In this document: piece by piece, positions 42,710-51,093 of the stretch
Position numbering within the stretch: the first letter of the stretch is position 1
How the letters are laid out: each line of letters opens with the position of its first letter
From: Planococcus halocryophilus
GTDB taxonomy: Bacteria > Bacillota > Bacilli > Bacillales_A > Planococcaceae
DNA: 64,000 nucleotides
Assembly: GCF_001687585.2 (NCBI RefSeq)
Contig: NZ_CP016537.2
Span: 2,886,001-2,950,000, forward strand
Reading direction: 5' to 3'
The notes under the pieces: model-generated
The model's database searches: none
The model's input: only the letters and a program-made list of their open reading frames with translations
What the model was told of the DNA's origin: nothing
Translations under genes and position numbers: made by a program

Positions 42710-43689
42710 TCCACCACGCTCCTTGTTGTTCCACGAACGATTAATTTCACGGGAACTTCATAAAAATTTTGTTCAATCGTTTCATTTTCAATGCGCTTAA
42801 TCAAAACACGCGTCGCAATTGCGCCCATTTTATAAACATCTTGTGCAATAGTAGTTAATCCAGGCGATAACATTTCGCCCATTGCTACGCCATCGAAACC
42901 AATAATCTGCAAGTCATTTGGTATATGTATTCCAAGTAAGCTTGCCGCTTTTAACGCACCGGCTGCCGATACGTCACTGCTAGCAAAAATCCCATCAATT
43001 TGCGGATTTCCTTTTAAAACTCGCTCAACAATTTTTTGTGAATCAGTAAAATGGAAGGGACAAGTTACCACTTGGTATTTCACATTTGACTGTTGAATCG
43101 CTTCCATAAATCCTTCATAACGATCATTCGCTGGATTCAATTCTGCTGGACCCCTTAGGAAAAGAATGTGTCGGCATCCTCTTTCTAGTAACGCATTCGT
43201 TCCCATGATGGCTCCTTCTTTATTATTAGAAGAAACAGTTGGAATCTTCTCATTGATTGCTCGGTCAAGTGCCACAATCGGCACATTGGCATTGGCGTAA
43301 TGAGGAGCATCTAATTGATTGGACGTGACGATAAAACCGGCAATGTATTTTTTCTTTAAAGTTTCAATATAATTTTTCTCTTTTTCTGGATTTTCATCTG
43401 AGTTACATAAAACAACAGTATAGCCATATGTTAAAGCAACATCTTCAACTGCTCGCGCGAGTTCCGGAAAAAAAGGATTGGTGATATCAGGTAGGATTAA
43501 GCCAATTAAATTGGATTTTTTCGTATTCAACGAACGCGCAATAGGATTTAACTCATATTCCAGTTCTTCTACTGCAGCAGTTACTGCTTTAGCCGCCTCT
43601 GCACTAACATATCCGCTGTCATTTAAGAATCTAGAAACTGTAGCTACTGAAACACCTGCTTTTTTTGCTACATCCTTAATAGTGGTCAT
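42706..43689 (-). CDS. rbsR: LacI-family ribose operon repressor
   Basis: A 327-residue regulator with the LacI HTH TTIKDVAKKAGVSVATVSRFLN, the hinge ELNPIARSL and a ribose-binding-protein-like effector domain (IGLILPDITNPFFPELARAVED). ATG 43689 is set by CGGAG. Upstream in-frame codons cover the promoter and operator and are not coding. It is first in the operon and presumably autoregulated through the palindrome at 43717-43732. Confidence 0.93.
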   Translation of the reverse strand: MTTIKDVAKKAGVSVATVSRFLNDSGYVSAEAAKAVTAAVEELEYELNPIARSLNTKKSNLIGLILPDITNPFFPELARAVEDVALTYGYTVVLCNSDENPEKEKNYIETLKKKYIAGFIVTSNQLDAPHYANANVPIVALDRAINEKIPTVSSNNKEGAIMGTNALLERGCRHILFLRGPAELNPANDRYEGFMEAIQQSNVKYQVVTCPFHFTDSQKIVERVLKGNPQIDGIFASSDVSAAGALKAASLLGIHIPNDLQIIGFDGVAMGEMLSPGLTTIAQDVYKMGAIATRVLIKRIENETIEQNFYEVPVKLIVRGTTRSVVE

Positions 43690-43716
43690 GCAAAACGACT
43701 CCGTTTCTGTCTCGAT

Positions 43717-43732
43717 GTGTAACCGGTTACAC
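43717..43732. promoter_or_regulatory. RbsR operator / perfect cre site
   Basis: GTGTAACCGGTTACAC is a perfect 16-bp palindrome. Its inner 14 bases match the cre consensus TGWAANCGNTNWCA at every position. Being right after the -10, it would block transcription; both RbsR and CcpA could bind. Confidence 0.85.
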
Positions 43733-43734
43733 AC

Positions 43735-43763
43735 ACTATATAATGCTCTCTATTTCTTGTCAA
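43735..43763 (-). promoter_or_regulatory. Promoter of the rbs operon
   Basis: Minus strand TTGACA (43758-43763), 17-base spacer, TATAGT (43735-43740). Near-consensus SigA promoter, immediately followed by the palindromic operator. Confidence 0.85.
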
Positions 43764-43802
43764 TGTGAAGATTTCCCATTTAACAGAAATCTTCTTCATG
43801 AA

Positions 43803-43838
43803 AAAGAAAAAAATCCTCGCAGAGTTGCGAGGATTTTG
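43803..43838 (-). terminator. Terminator of the SLC1 symporter gene
   Basis: AAAATCCTCGCA paired with TGCGAGGATTTT, then a T-rich tail on the minus strand. Confidence 0.9.
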
Positions 43839-43842
43839 TGGA

Positions 43843-45087
43843 TTATCCATTCATGTTTTTCATTCGTAAATCTCTGTTTTTTTCAGTCTCTGCTACAAAA
43901 ACTGCACATGCAGCATCTCCTGATATATTGATAGCTGTTCGAGTCATATCTAACAAACGGTCAATTCCGATGACTAGACCAATTCCAGCTGGGGGAAGAC
44001 CTACACTGCTTAATACCATAGCGAGCATAATCAGTCCCACTCCTGGAACACCTGCTGTACCAATACTCGCTAGAACAGCTGTCAGAACAACTGTTATAAG
44101 GTCCATCGTTGACAGTTCGACGCCATATGCCTGGGCAATAAACATCGTAGCAACACCTTGCATAATTGCTGTTCCGTCCATATTAATCGTAGCACCAAGA
44201 GGTTGAACAAATGAACTGACCGACTTTGGTACACCTAATTTATCTTGTGCCACTTCCATCGAAATCGGCAACGTCGCGGTACTACTCGATGTACTAAAGC
44301 CAACACTCATAGCAGGAGCAAAGTTTTTGAAAAACCATACGGGACTTTTCTTAGCTAAAAACTTAATCGTTCCTCCATACGTGATCACCGCATGGATTAA
44401 AAGAGCTGCTACAATAACCAACATATACGAGCCCATCGCTTTCATTGCTGATAGCCCTTGAGACCCGACAGCGGTTGCAATCAAACCAAACGTACCATAA
44501 GGAGCAAACTTCATAACAACGCCCACTAAATACATCATGACATCGTTACCTTGTTCAAATAAATGAACAAGTCCTTTGGTTTTTTCACCTAGCGCCGTTA
44601 ATGCTAATCCAATGAAGACGGCAAAGAAGATGATTTGAAGCATATTGCCTGCGCTTAAAGCCTCAATCGGATTTTTCGGAATCATATTTAATAAGGTATC
44701 ACCTACAGAAGGTGCTGTTTCTGCTTCAAATTCTGCACCTGATAAGTCAAAATCGCCTGCGAGTCCAGGCTGTATAACAGCTGCCAATGATAACCCAATT
44801 ACTATAGCAATAGTAGTTGTTAGTAAAAAATAACTTACGGTTTTGATCCCAATTCGTCCTAATTTCGCAGGATCACCAAGACCCGCAGTTCCAAGAATAA
44901 TTGAAAACAACACAAGTGGTACAACGAGCATATTTATCAAACCTAAAAATACTTGGCCTAGTGGCACAAATAAATATGTATTTAATTCATTAAACCATTC
45001 AGGTATTAATAGATTTATCAACAATCCTATAATTGCACCGAGGACAAGTCCAGATAATACTTTTACAGTTAATCCAGGTTTTTTCAT
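43843..45087 (-). CDS. Dicarboxylate/amino acid:cation symporter (SLC1, GltP/GltT type)
   Basis: A 414-residue glutamate/aspartate/dicarboxylate symporter. Hallmarks are STSSSTATLPIS (hairpin 1, ~275), NMDGTAIMQG in helix 7, and GIDRLLDMTRTAINISGDAACA in helix 8. The last also contributes the Asp and Asn that bind substrate. A loop rich in acidic residues follows helix 3, as usual. RBS is AGAGGGAAA. Substrate (glutamate versus C4-dicarboxylate) cannot be fixed by eye. Confidence 0.92.
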   Translation of the reverse strand: MKKPGLTVKVLSGLVLGAIIGLLINLLIPEWFNELNTYLFVPLGQVFLGLINMLVVPLVLFSIILGTAGLGDPAKLGRIGIKTVSYFLLTTTIAIVIGLSLAAVIQPGLAGDFDLSGAEFEAETAPSVGDTLLNMIPKNPIEALSAGNMLQIIFFAVFIGLALTALGEKTKGLVHLFEQGNDVMMYLVGVVMKFAPYGTFGLIATAVGSQGLSAMKAMGSYMLVIVAALLIHAVITYGGTIKFLAKKSPVWFFKNFAPAMSVGFSTSSSTATLPISMEVAQDKLGVPKSVSSFVQPLGATINMDGTAIMQGVATMFIAQAYGVELSTMDLITVVLTAVLASIGTAGVPGVGLIMLAMVLSSVGLPPAGIGLVIGIDRLLDMTRTAINISGDAACAVFVAETEKNRDLRMKNMNG

Positions 45088-45122
45088 TCATTTCCCTCTT
45101 TCATTTCTAGACGTAAAACTAT

Positions 45123-45150
45123 TTTATAGGAAAGCATGCCTTTTTTACAA
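45123..45150 (-). promoter_or_regulatory. Candidate promoter of the SLC1 symporter gene
   Basis: Minus strand TTGTAA (45145-45150), 16 bases, TATAAA (45123-45128). A moderate SigA match about 35 bases upstream of the start. Confidence 0.45.
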
Positions 45151-45210
45151 CTTTTATTCAATTGTCAGAATTAATGGTTTTCGGAAGTTTCAATATTATT
45201 TTAACATACA

Positions 45211-45248
45211 AAAAACCTGTGTAAATGAGGGTACATTTACACAGGTTT
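45211..45248 (-). terminator. Terminator after the rhodanese-like gene
   Basis: AAACCTGTGTAAATG with its complement; a T-run follows on the minus strand. It ends the cstB transcript. Confidence 0.88.
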
Positions 45249-45252
45249 CAAC

Positions 45253-45618
45253 TTAACAACATGCCGTTTGCATCTTGCTTTTCCCCATTAAACTATAGCT
45301 CGAAACTTTGAATCCTTTTTGGTGAAGCAGTCGCGTTGCTAAGTTTTTTTCAACTTGATTTTCTGCAATTAAGTGAATTGGTTTTTTAGGGATTTCTTTA
45401 TAACCTCTAGTAAAATAAGAAATTGGTAAATTAAAGGCCTCAGAAACTAGTTCTTTGTCAGATACATTATAAGCTCGGACATCGAGTAGCGTATATGATT
45501 CACTATCAATCTCATTAGGCTGTGCCTGTTTTAAGCCAAGGACTGGAATATGTCTTTTATAAACGCTGTAGACTGCTATAGAAACAGGCAGTCCAATCAG
45601 CATAGTGCTTGCTATCAT
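45253..45618 (-). CDS. Membrane-anchored degenerate rhodanese-like protein
   Basis: A 121-residue protein with one N-terminal hydrophobic helix (STMLIGLPVSIAVYSVY) and a rhodanese-type fold (YTLLDVRAYNVSD... then IHLIAENQVEKNLATRLLHQKGF). The position of the usual catalytic Cys loop (C-x5-R) reads AENQVEKN, so sulfurtransfer by the normal route is impossible. Instead the protein ends in QTACC, a vicinal cysteine pair. It follows cstB by 72 bases with no terminator between and probably shares its operon. The AAAGGAG is close to the first ATG; the start is a little uncertain. Confidence 0.75.
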   Translation of the reverse strand: MIASTMLIGLPVSIAVYSVYKRHIPVLGLKQAQPNEIDSESYTLLDVRAYNVSDKELVSEAFNLPISYFTRGYKEIPKKPIHLIAENQVEKNLATRLLHQKGFKVSSYSLMGKSKMQTACC

Positions 45619-45690
45619 TTCATTTCTCCTTTTATACCATAAGCTAAACTTATCGTATTACGTAATTGACCAGTCATTTAGAAGTCTTTT

Positions 45691-47094
45691 TTAAACCGAT
45701 AATACTTCTTGCCATTTCGCATAGCCGCCTGAAAGGTTGACCAAATCATCAAAACCGTTCGCTTTAAGAAGGCTTGTTGCAATAGCTGAACGCGCTCCAG
45801 ACTGACATTGAACAATAAGTGTTTTATCTGTTGGAACTTCATCTAATCGTTTTTTTAATGTACCGATCATAATGTGATAAGCTTGGTCAATATGACCTTC
45901 ATCGTACTCAGATTGATTTCGAACATCAAGCACATTTGCTCTTCCGTCTTTAATCATTTTCTTCGCTTCTTCAGGAGACATGCTCTTATATGATTCTAGT
46001 TCTCCTACTTCTTCAATTAGCTTCGAAACATCTCCGTAGCTAATTTCTCCGTCAATACCGACAGAGCGCAATACTTCAACTACTTGATCTAAAGACTCTG
46101 GGTCCAGTAGCAAGTATAACGTTTTTTTGTAATCTACAATCCATCCAGCCCAATTGGCAAATGATTTATTAAATGGAATGTTAATCGTGCCAGGAATATA
46201 TCCATTACCGAATGAAGCAGACGCACGTGTATCAATAACTTGCTCTCCATCCGCAATTAGTTTCTTCAACTCATCTGTAGATTTAATCGCTTGTGGTTTT
46301 GGTAAATCCTTCACTAGCTCTACACCTGTTTTATTCACTGATTTCATCACAGCGAAGTAAGACGGTGGTTCAGGTTGTCCATCCAATAATTCTTTTTGGA
46401 ATGCTTCAAGTTCATCGTACTGCAATGCCCAGTTAAACATTTTCTCATAACCTACAGTAGTAGAAGGTACGGCGCCAAGCGCTTTACCACATGCACTTCC
46501 TGCACCATGAGCTGGCCATACTTGAAGATAATCTGGTAGTTTTTTAAAGCGCTCAAGTGATTCGAACATATCTTTAGCTCCCACTTTAGAAGTTCCTTTG
46601 ATACCTGCAGCTTTTTCAAGTAAATCAGGTCGACCAACGTCTCCTACAAACACGAAGTCTCCAGTAAAAATACCCATTGCTTTATCTGCCGAACCACCGC
46701 GGTCCGTTAATAGGAATGAAATACTTTCTGGTGTATGACCTGGTGTGTGCATCACTTCGAAAATCAAATTCCCGATTTTAAACTGATCGCCATCTTTTAC
46801 TAATTGGTGATTTAAATGATCGATATTTTGATATTTCCAATCTGCATCACCTTCATCAGATAGATATAATTTTGCGCCAAAACGATTTTCAAGTTCACGT
46901 GAACCTGAAACAAAGTCAGCGTGAATATGCGTTTCAAGAGCTCCGACAATATTCAAGTTTTCTTTTGCTGCAAGTTCTTCGTAAGCAGTGATATCACGCA
47001 TCGGGTCTACAACTATTGCTTCTCCCGTTGCTTGGCAACCTACTACATATGAAGCGTGCGCTAAATTTTCATCATAGAAATATCTTAATAACAT
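45691..47094 (-). CDS. cstB: Persulfide dioxygenase-sulfurtransferase (CstB/ETHE1-rhodanese fusion)
   Basis: A 467-residue three-domain protein. Residues ~1-245 are a metallo-beta-lactamase-fold persulfide dioxygenase (ETHIHADFVSGSRELE, HTPGHTPES, FTGDFVFVGDVGRPDL, WPAHGAGSACGK). Residues ~265-355 are a rhodanese-like domain without active Cys (VIDTRASASFGNGYIPG). Residues ~370-465 are an active rhodanese (VLDVRNQSEYDEGHI, VQCQSGARSAIA). This order matches CstB, which oxidises low-molecular-weight persulfides to thiosulfate. ATG 47094 follows AAGGGA. A CsoR/CstR-like operator lies upstream. Confidence 0.92.
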   Translation of the reverse strand: MLLRYFYDENLAHASYVVGCQATGEAIVVDPMRDITAYEELAAKENLNIVGALETHIHADFVSGSRELENRFGAKLYLSDEGDADWKYQNIDHLNHQLVKDGDQFKIGNLIFEVMHTPGHTPESISFLLTDRGGSADKAMGIFTGDFVFVGDVGRPDLLEKAAGIKGTSKVGAKDMFESLERFKKLPDYLQVWPAHGAGSACGKALGAVPSTTVGYEKMFNWALQYDELEAFQKELLDGQPEPPSYFAVMKSVNKTGVELVKDLPKPQAIKSTDELKKLIADGEQVIDTRASASFGNGYIPGTINIPFNKSFANWAGWIVDYKKTLYLLLDPESLDQVVEVLRSVGIDGEISYGDVSKLIEEVGELESYKSMSPEEAKKMIKDGRANVLDVRNQSEYDEGHIDQAYHIMIGTLKKRLDEVPTDKTLIVQCQSGARSAIATSLLKANGFDDLVNLSGGYAKWQEVLSV

Positions 47095-47130
47095 ATCATC
47101 AATTCCCTTCAATAATTTAATTACCCTCAA

Positions 47131-47148
47131 TATACCACCAGGGGTATA
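47131..47148. promoter_or_regulatory. CsoR/CstR-family operator
   Basis: TATACCACCAGGGGTATA, a near-perfect inverted repeat with the G/C-rich centre and AT flanks typical of CsoR-family sites (ATACCCCnnGGGTAT type). It lies 37 bases before the cstB start. It is probably the site of a persulfide-sensing CstR encoded elsewhere. Confidence 0.75.
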
Positions 47149-47225
47149 TAATGTAAAATGTTCTGCTTATGATAAAACTTTAATAACTTATTTGAAATCA
47201 TAAACGAGCTTCTTCTTGTTTAGAC

Positions 47226-47271
47226 AAAAAAGAGAGCGACTAAACGTTTTGGCGTAACGTTTAGTCTCTCT
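47226..47271 (-). terminator. Terminator of the acyl-CoA catabolic block
   Basis: Minus strand AGAGAGACTAAACGTT ... AACGTTTAGTCGCTCTCTTTTTTGTC. It ends the long minus-strand gene series just after the first enoyl-CoA hydratase gene. Confidence 0.88.
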
Positions 47272-47296
47272 GATCAATTGTTTTAACTTCTTCACT

Positions 47297-48106
47297 TCAT
47301 TTTAAAAAATTGGGTAATTCACTAGCTTTCATCGGAAACTTAGCTTGTCTTTTATCAACAAATGACTGAATACCTTCATTAGCATCTGTATTTTGTCCAG
47401 CCCAGTGGAGAAATTTAGATTCCACTAAATGAGACGCTGATGGATGGTCTTGCTCCATCATCTTCCATAGTAATTGGCGCGTGAAACTATTTGAAGTTGC
47501 TGCAGTGTTCTCTACAATGTTCTGAGCAATTTCATAGGCTTTTGCGAGTGGATCTTCCGATTCGTATTGCATCAATCCAGCTTCCACAGCTTCAGTAGTT
47601 GGTATGTAGCGGCCAGTCAAGGTCCATTCAAGGGCTTTTCCGATACCTACAATTTTCGGTAAAAACCACCCCGATGCTGCTTCTGGTCCGATGCCCCGGC
47701 GACCAAACACAAAACCGATTTTCGTATCTTTTTTAACAATCCGAATATCCATCGGCAATGTCATTGTCATGCCGATTCCAACAGCCGGTCCGTTAATCGC
47801 TGCAATGATTGGCTTATTGACTTCATATACTTGAAGGCTGACTTGACCGCCAAGGTCTCGGTAGTCTTCTGAAGATTGCTCTGATGAAAAAGTAGAACCT
47901 CCTTCAGACAAGTCCATTCCAGCGCAAAAAGCTCGTCCACTACCGGTTACGATAATAACACGCACGTCATCATCTTCATTGACGTTTTTATAAAAGTGCA
48001 AAAGCTCTTCGCTCATTTTTTCCGTATAGGCGTTCATATGGTCTGGACGATTTAACGTCAAAGTCATGATCCCATCTTGAAGTTCTGTTTTAATCGTTTC
48101 GTACAA
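47297..48106 (-). CDS. Enoyl-CoA hydratase/isomerase family protein
   Basis: A 269-residue crotonase-fold protein (LTLNRPDHMNAYTEKMSEEL; GRAFCAGMDLSEGG as oxyanion loop 1; INGPAVGIGMTMTLPMDIRI as loop 2). In the catalytic region FGRRGIGPEAASGWFLPKIVG the usual Glu pair is only partly visible, so isomerase or hydratase activity is unclear. TTG 48106 fits the AAGGAG 9 bases upstream and gives the usual N-terminus; the longer frame overlaps the previous gene more. Last gene of the catabolic block. Confidence 0.87.
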   Translation of the reverse strand: MYETIKTELQDGIMTLTLNRPDHMNAYTEKMSEELLHFYKNVNEDDDVRVIIVTGSGRAFCAGMDLSEGGSTFSSEQSSEDYRDLGGQVSLQVYEVNKPIIAAINGPAVGIGMTMTLPMDIRIVKKDTKIGFVFGRRGIGPEAASGWFLPKIVGIGKALEWTLTGRYIPTTEAVEAGLMQYESEDPLAKAYEIAQNIVENTAATSNSFTRQLLWKMMEQDHPSASHLVESKFLHWAGQNTDANEGIQSFVDKRQAKFPMKASELPNFLK

Positions 48107-48992
48107 GCATAGCCACTCCTTCCTCATATTCAGCTAGCAGTTGGTCGACTATTTCTTTAGTAGTCTGCCGTTTTGTAATGGTTGTCACACCTTGACCTGC
48201 AGACCAAATGTCTCGCCAAGCTTTTGCATTAACCAAATGAGATAAATCAACTTGTTCTTTCGGTTTTAACGTTTTCGGATTGATCCCTTGTTTCACTAAA
48301 CTGGGGATTAATATGTTTGCCGGCACTCCACTAAACGAATTGGTGTAAAGAATGTCTTCAACTGAAGAATCGATGACCATTTGTTTGTATTCTTCCGGTG
48401 TATTACTTTCTTCCGTCGCTAAAAAACGCGTGCCCATATAGGCATAATCTGCCCCCATTAACTTAGCTGCAGCGACGTCTGCTCCAGTTGACAATGACCC
48501 GGCTAAAATAATGGTGCCACTGTAAAACTCTTTAACTGCCGCAATAAAAGCAAATGGGTTAATCGTACCTCCGTGGCCACCTGCTCCAGCGCAAACAAGA
48601 ATTAGTCCATCTACTCCAGCGGATGCTGCTTTTTTTGCATGTTTTACATTAGCCACATCCGAATAAACTAATCCTCCATAAGCATGAACAACTTCAATCA
48701 TATCTTCCGGGGAACCAAGGGACGTAATAACAATTGGCGGCTCGTATTGACGGATCAATTCAAAATCCTCTTCATAGCGCTTATTCGAACCGCGGTGAGA
48801 AATAAAGTTTACTGCCCAAGGCTTTTCGCCAAGCGCTTCTTTTATGTCTTTTAACCAAGAAGCGCAAGTTTCTACCGGCCGTGCGTTAAGTAAAGGAAAG
48901 CTTCCAATTACACCTGCATTTGAAGCTTCGATCACCATGTTAGGAGTCGATACTAAAAACATTGGTGCCACAATAACCGGCAGCTTAAGCAC
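48090..48992 (-). CDS. Nitronate monooxygenase-like FMN protein (NPD family)
   Basis: About 300 residues with a TIM-barrel flavoprotein layout: LPVIVAPMFLVSTP at the start, GVIGSFPLLNAR, SDVANVKHAKKAASAGVDGLILVCAGAGGHGG (FMN phosphate region) and IILAGSLSTGADVAAAKLMGADYAYMGTRFLAT. Family members include nitronate monooxygenases and enoyl-ACP reductase FabK-like enzymes. The actual reaction here is unknown, but location in a beta-oxidation block favours an acyl or enoyl substrate. GTG 48992 behind GGTGA or TTG 48998 may start; it overlaps the thiolase 3' end. Confidence 0.85.
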   Translation of the reverse strand: MLKLPVIVAPMFLVSTPNMVIEASNAGVIGSFPLLNARPVETCASWLKDIKEALGEKPWAVNFISHRGSNKRYEEDFELIRQYEPPIVITSLGSPEDMIEVVHAYGGLVYSDVANVKHAKKAASAGVDGLILVCAGAGGHGGTINPFAFIAAVKEFYSGTIILAGSLSTGADVAAAKLMGADYAYMGTRFLATEESNTPEEYKQMVIDSSVEDILYTNSFSGVPANILIPSLVKQGINPKTLKPKEQVDLSHLVNAKAWRDIWSAGQGVTTITKRQTTKEIVDQLLAEYEEGVAMLVRND

Positions 48993-50166
48993 TTTCAATC
49001 ACCACCGCAATTCCTTGACCTCCCCCAATACATAAACTCGCTACTCCATATTTTCCGCCACGATGCTTTAACTCATACGCAAGTGACAATAATATACGTG
49101 CACCACTTGCTCCAACTGGATGTCCTAATGCAATTGCACCGCCGTTGACATTGACTTTTTCTCGGTCTAACCCAAGTTCTTTTTCCACTGCCAAATATTG
49201 TGCCGCAAATGCTTCGTTCACTTCAAATAAATCAATATCGTCAACAGTCAACTCAGCACGTTCTAACGCTTGTTTAATAGCTGGCACTGGTCCAATGCCC
49301 ATAATAGTCGGATCTACTCCTACTACTCCCCAAGAGACAATACGCGCCATCGGCTTTAATCTATGCTTGTTCACAGCAGCTTCGCTCGCTACGACGAGTG
49401 AAGCTGCACCGTCATTGATACCTGAAGCGTTTCCAGCCGTCACCGTACCTTCTTTTTTGAATGAAGGACGGAGTTTTGCCAAAGCTTCTTCATTTGCGTC
49501 TGGTTTAATATGTTCATCTTTATCTACTATTAAAACACCTTTACGCGTTTTCACATCGACAGCTACGATCTCTTCTGCAAATCTACCAGATTCGACTGCT
49601 TGTGCTGCTCGCTGATTTGATTGTACAGAGAAAGCATCTTGTTCTTCACGCGAGATATTGTATTGCTCTGCTAGTTTTTCGGCTGTCATCCCCATACCGC
49701 TTCCTGTATATTGATCCGTCAATGTGGCAGTTAACATATCTTCAAATTGTAAATTGCCCATTTTCGATTTACTAAAGCGTTGATCAAAACTAGCATATGG
49801 AGACATCGACATGTTCTCTGCCCCTCCTGCCAACACCAAATCCGCTTCTCCTAATAATATGTGTTGCGCAGCTGTCACGACCGCTTGAGCACCCGATCCA
49901 CATAAGCGATTTAACGTGAGCGCTGGAACTTCTTTTGGCACACCTGCTTTTAACCCAATATGCCGGGCAACGTAAGCGCCATTCAAGCTAGATTGAATAA
50001 CATTCCCATAAAAAATATGATTGATATCTTCTGCTTTGACATTTGACCGCTTTAACGCCTCAACTGCCGTTGCCGCTCCAAGTTCAGTCGCATCCGTATT
50101 GACGAATGCTCCTCCAAATCCGCCAAAAGCGGTTCTTGCTCCATCTATTAAGTAGACATTGTTCAT
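48985..50166 (-). CDS. Acetyl-CoA C-acyltransferase (thiolase)
   Basis: A 393-residue thiolase carrying out CoA-dependent cleavage of 3-ketoacyl-CoA. Active-site Cys is in LNRLCGSGAQAVVTAAQ (~88), His in GHPVGASGARI (~350) and the second Cys in SLCIGGGQGIAVVIE (~380). Start ATG 50166 behind AAAGGAAG. Completes the beta-oxidation set with the hydratase and dehydrogenase genes further upstream. Confidence 0.93.
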   Translation of the reverse strand: MNNVYLIDGARTAFGGFGGAFVNTDATELGAATAVEALKRSNVKAEDINHIFYGNVIQSSLNGAYVARHIGLKAGVPKEVPALTLNRLCGSGAQAVVTAAQHILLGEADLVLAGGAENMSMSPYASFDQRFSKSKMGNLQFEDMLTATLTDQYTGSGMGMTAEKLAEQYNISREEQDAFSVQSNQRAAQAVESGRFAEEIVAVDVKTRKGVLIVDKDEHIKPDANEEALAKLRPSFKKEGTVTAGNASGINDGAASLVVASEAAVNKHRLKPMARIVSWGVVGVDPTIMGIGPVPAIKQALERAELTVDDIDLFEVNEAFAAQYLAVEKELGLDREKVNVNGGAIALGHPVGASGARILLSLAYELKHRGGKYGVASLCIGGGQGIAVVIESA

Positions 50167-50256
50167 ATTCCAACTTCCTTTCTTTGTCACCTTATAAATA
50201 ATTGATGTATGTAGGCGATGAAATGACTTTTAATTTCACTATTTCTTCAGTGCCAA

Positions 50257-50625
50257 TTACAGAATTTTATTTTGCAAAACAAAGGTTCCTACTAGTTTCG
50301 GATGTCCTTCACGATCTTCAACCAAAATTTCTCCCTCGTTTCCAGCAAGTAAGTTTCCGGTTATAACCAACACTGTCTCCGGGTGAGTGACGGCTTGAAA
50401 ACGAACGCTAAATGACTTAAGTTGTCGTTTTGGAAACCATTCTTCTATAGCTGCAGCTGCCCATCCCATAACAAACATGCCATGCACGATTATTCCGGTA
50501 AGTCTCTGGCCTTGTGCAACTGCCGGAACAGTGTGGATTTCGTTGAAATCGCCCGAAGCCCCTGAATATTTCACAAGATCAATTGGTGCAATGGGGCTTT
50601 TGATGATTGTCGGGAGTTCAATCAT
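50257..50625 (-). CDS. MaoC-like hydratase, C-terminal-half protein
   Basis: A 122-residue hot-dog-fold protein (DLVKYSGASGDFNEIHTVPAVAQG with the D-x4-H hydratase motif, and GIIVHGMFVMGWAAAAIEEWF). It overlaps its partner by 4 bases. Two-subunit MaoC enzymes such as steroid side-chain hydratases have this split form; together they hydrate an enoyl-CoA. Confidence 0.9.
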   Translation of the reverse strand: MIELPTIIKSPIAPIDLVKYSGASGDFNEIHTVPAVAQGQRLTGIIVHGMFVMGWAAAAIEEWFPKRQLKSFSVRFQAVTHPETVLVITGNLLAGNEGEILVEDREGHPKLVGTFVLQNKIL

Positions 50626-51065
50626 GAGTTCACCTCCAGCATTTCAATGATTGTAGCCCGGCCGATTGCTACGGTCTCATTCCATTGGTTTTTATAAACC
50701 GTTTCCAAGAGAAAAAAGTTTTTCCCTTTTTTGCAAAATTGATCTTTAAGTCTCACTTGCGCCGAAATGGTATCTCCGACCACCATTGCTTTATAATATT
50801 CATACGCTTGCTCGCCATGAAGAACATTATTCGGAGTCAGTTTCAGAAAATCTGAAACTAGTTGATAAAAGCTCCGATCATTCCAAAAATCAATGACAGT
50901 GGTAAAAGTCGGAGGTGTAGGAATCCCGCGATAGCCAGCTGACTTAGCTACCTCTTCGTCAAGGTAGACTGGATTGTTTAGTTGTAAGGCTTTTGCAAAT
51001 TCCTTTATTTTTCCTGACTCGATTAAAAACGGTGCATAATTGAAAATGATTGGTTGTTCACTCAT
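50622..51065 (-). CDS. FAS1-like dehydratase / MaoC N-terminal-half protein
   Basis: A 147-residue hot-dog protein of the FAS1-like dehydratase family (FAKALQLNNPVYLDEEVAKSAGYRGIPTPPTFTTVIDFW; VLHGEQAYEYYKAMVVGDTISAQVRLKD). It lacks the catalytic Asp-His and so probably binds the CoA tail while the partner gene product supplies catalysis. Start ATG 51065 or 51068 behind AAGGTGG. Confidence 0.88.
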   Translation of the reverse strand: MSEQPIIFNYAPFLIESGKIKEFAKALQLNNPVYLDEEVAKSAGYRGIPTPPTFTTVIDFWNDRSFYQLVSDFLKLTPNNVLHGEQAYEYYKAMVVGDTISAQVRLKDQFCKKGKNFFLLETVYKNQWNETVAIGRATIIEMLEVNS

Positions 51066-51093
51066 CATTCCACCTTCTTCTCAGGAGTTCCTA

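Noticed and set aside
45691..47094. Glyoxalase II or simple hydrolase annotation
   Set aside because: The ETHE1-type motif and two rhodanese domains in the CstB order fit a persulfide dioxygenase fusion better than a glyoxalase.
47232..47271. Operator-like inverted repeat upstream of cstB
   Set aside because: It lies just after the enoyl-CoA hydratase stop and is followed on the minus strand by T6, so it is the terminator of that block.
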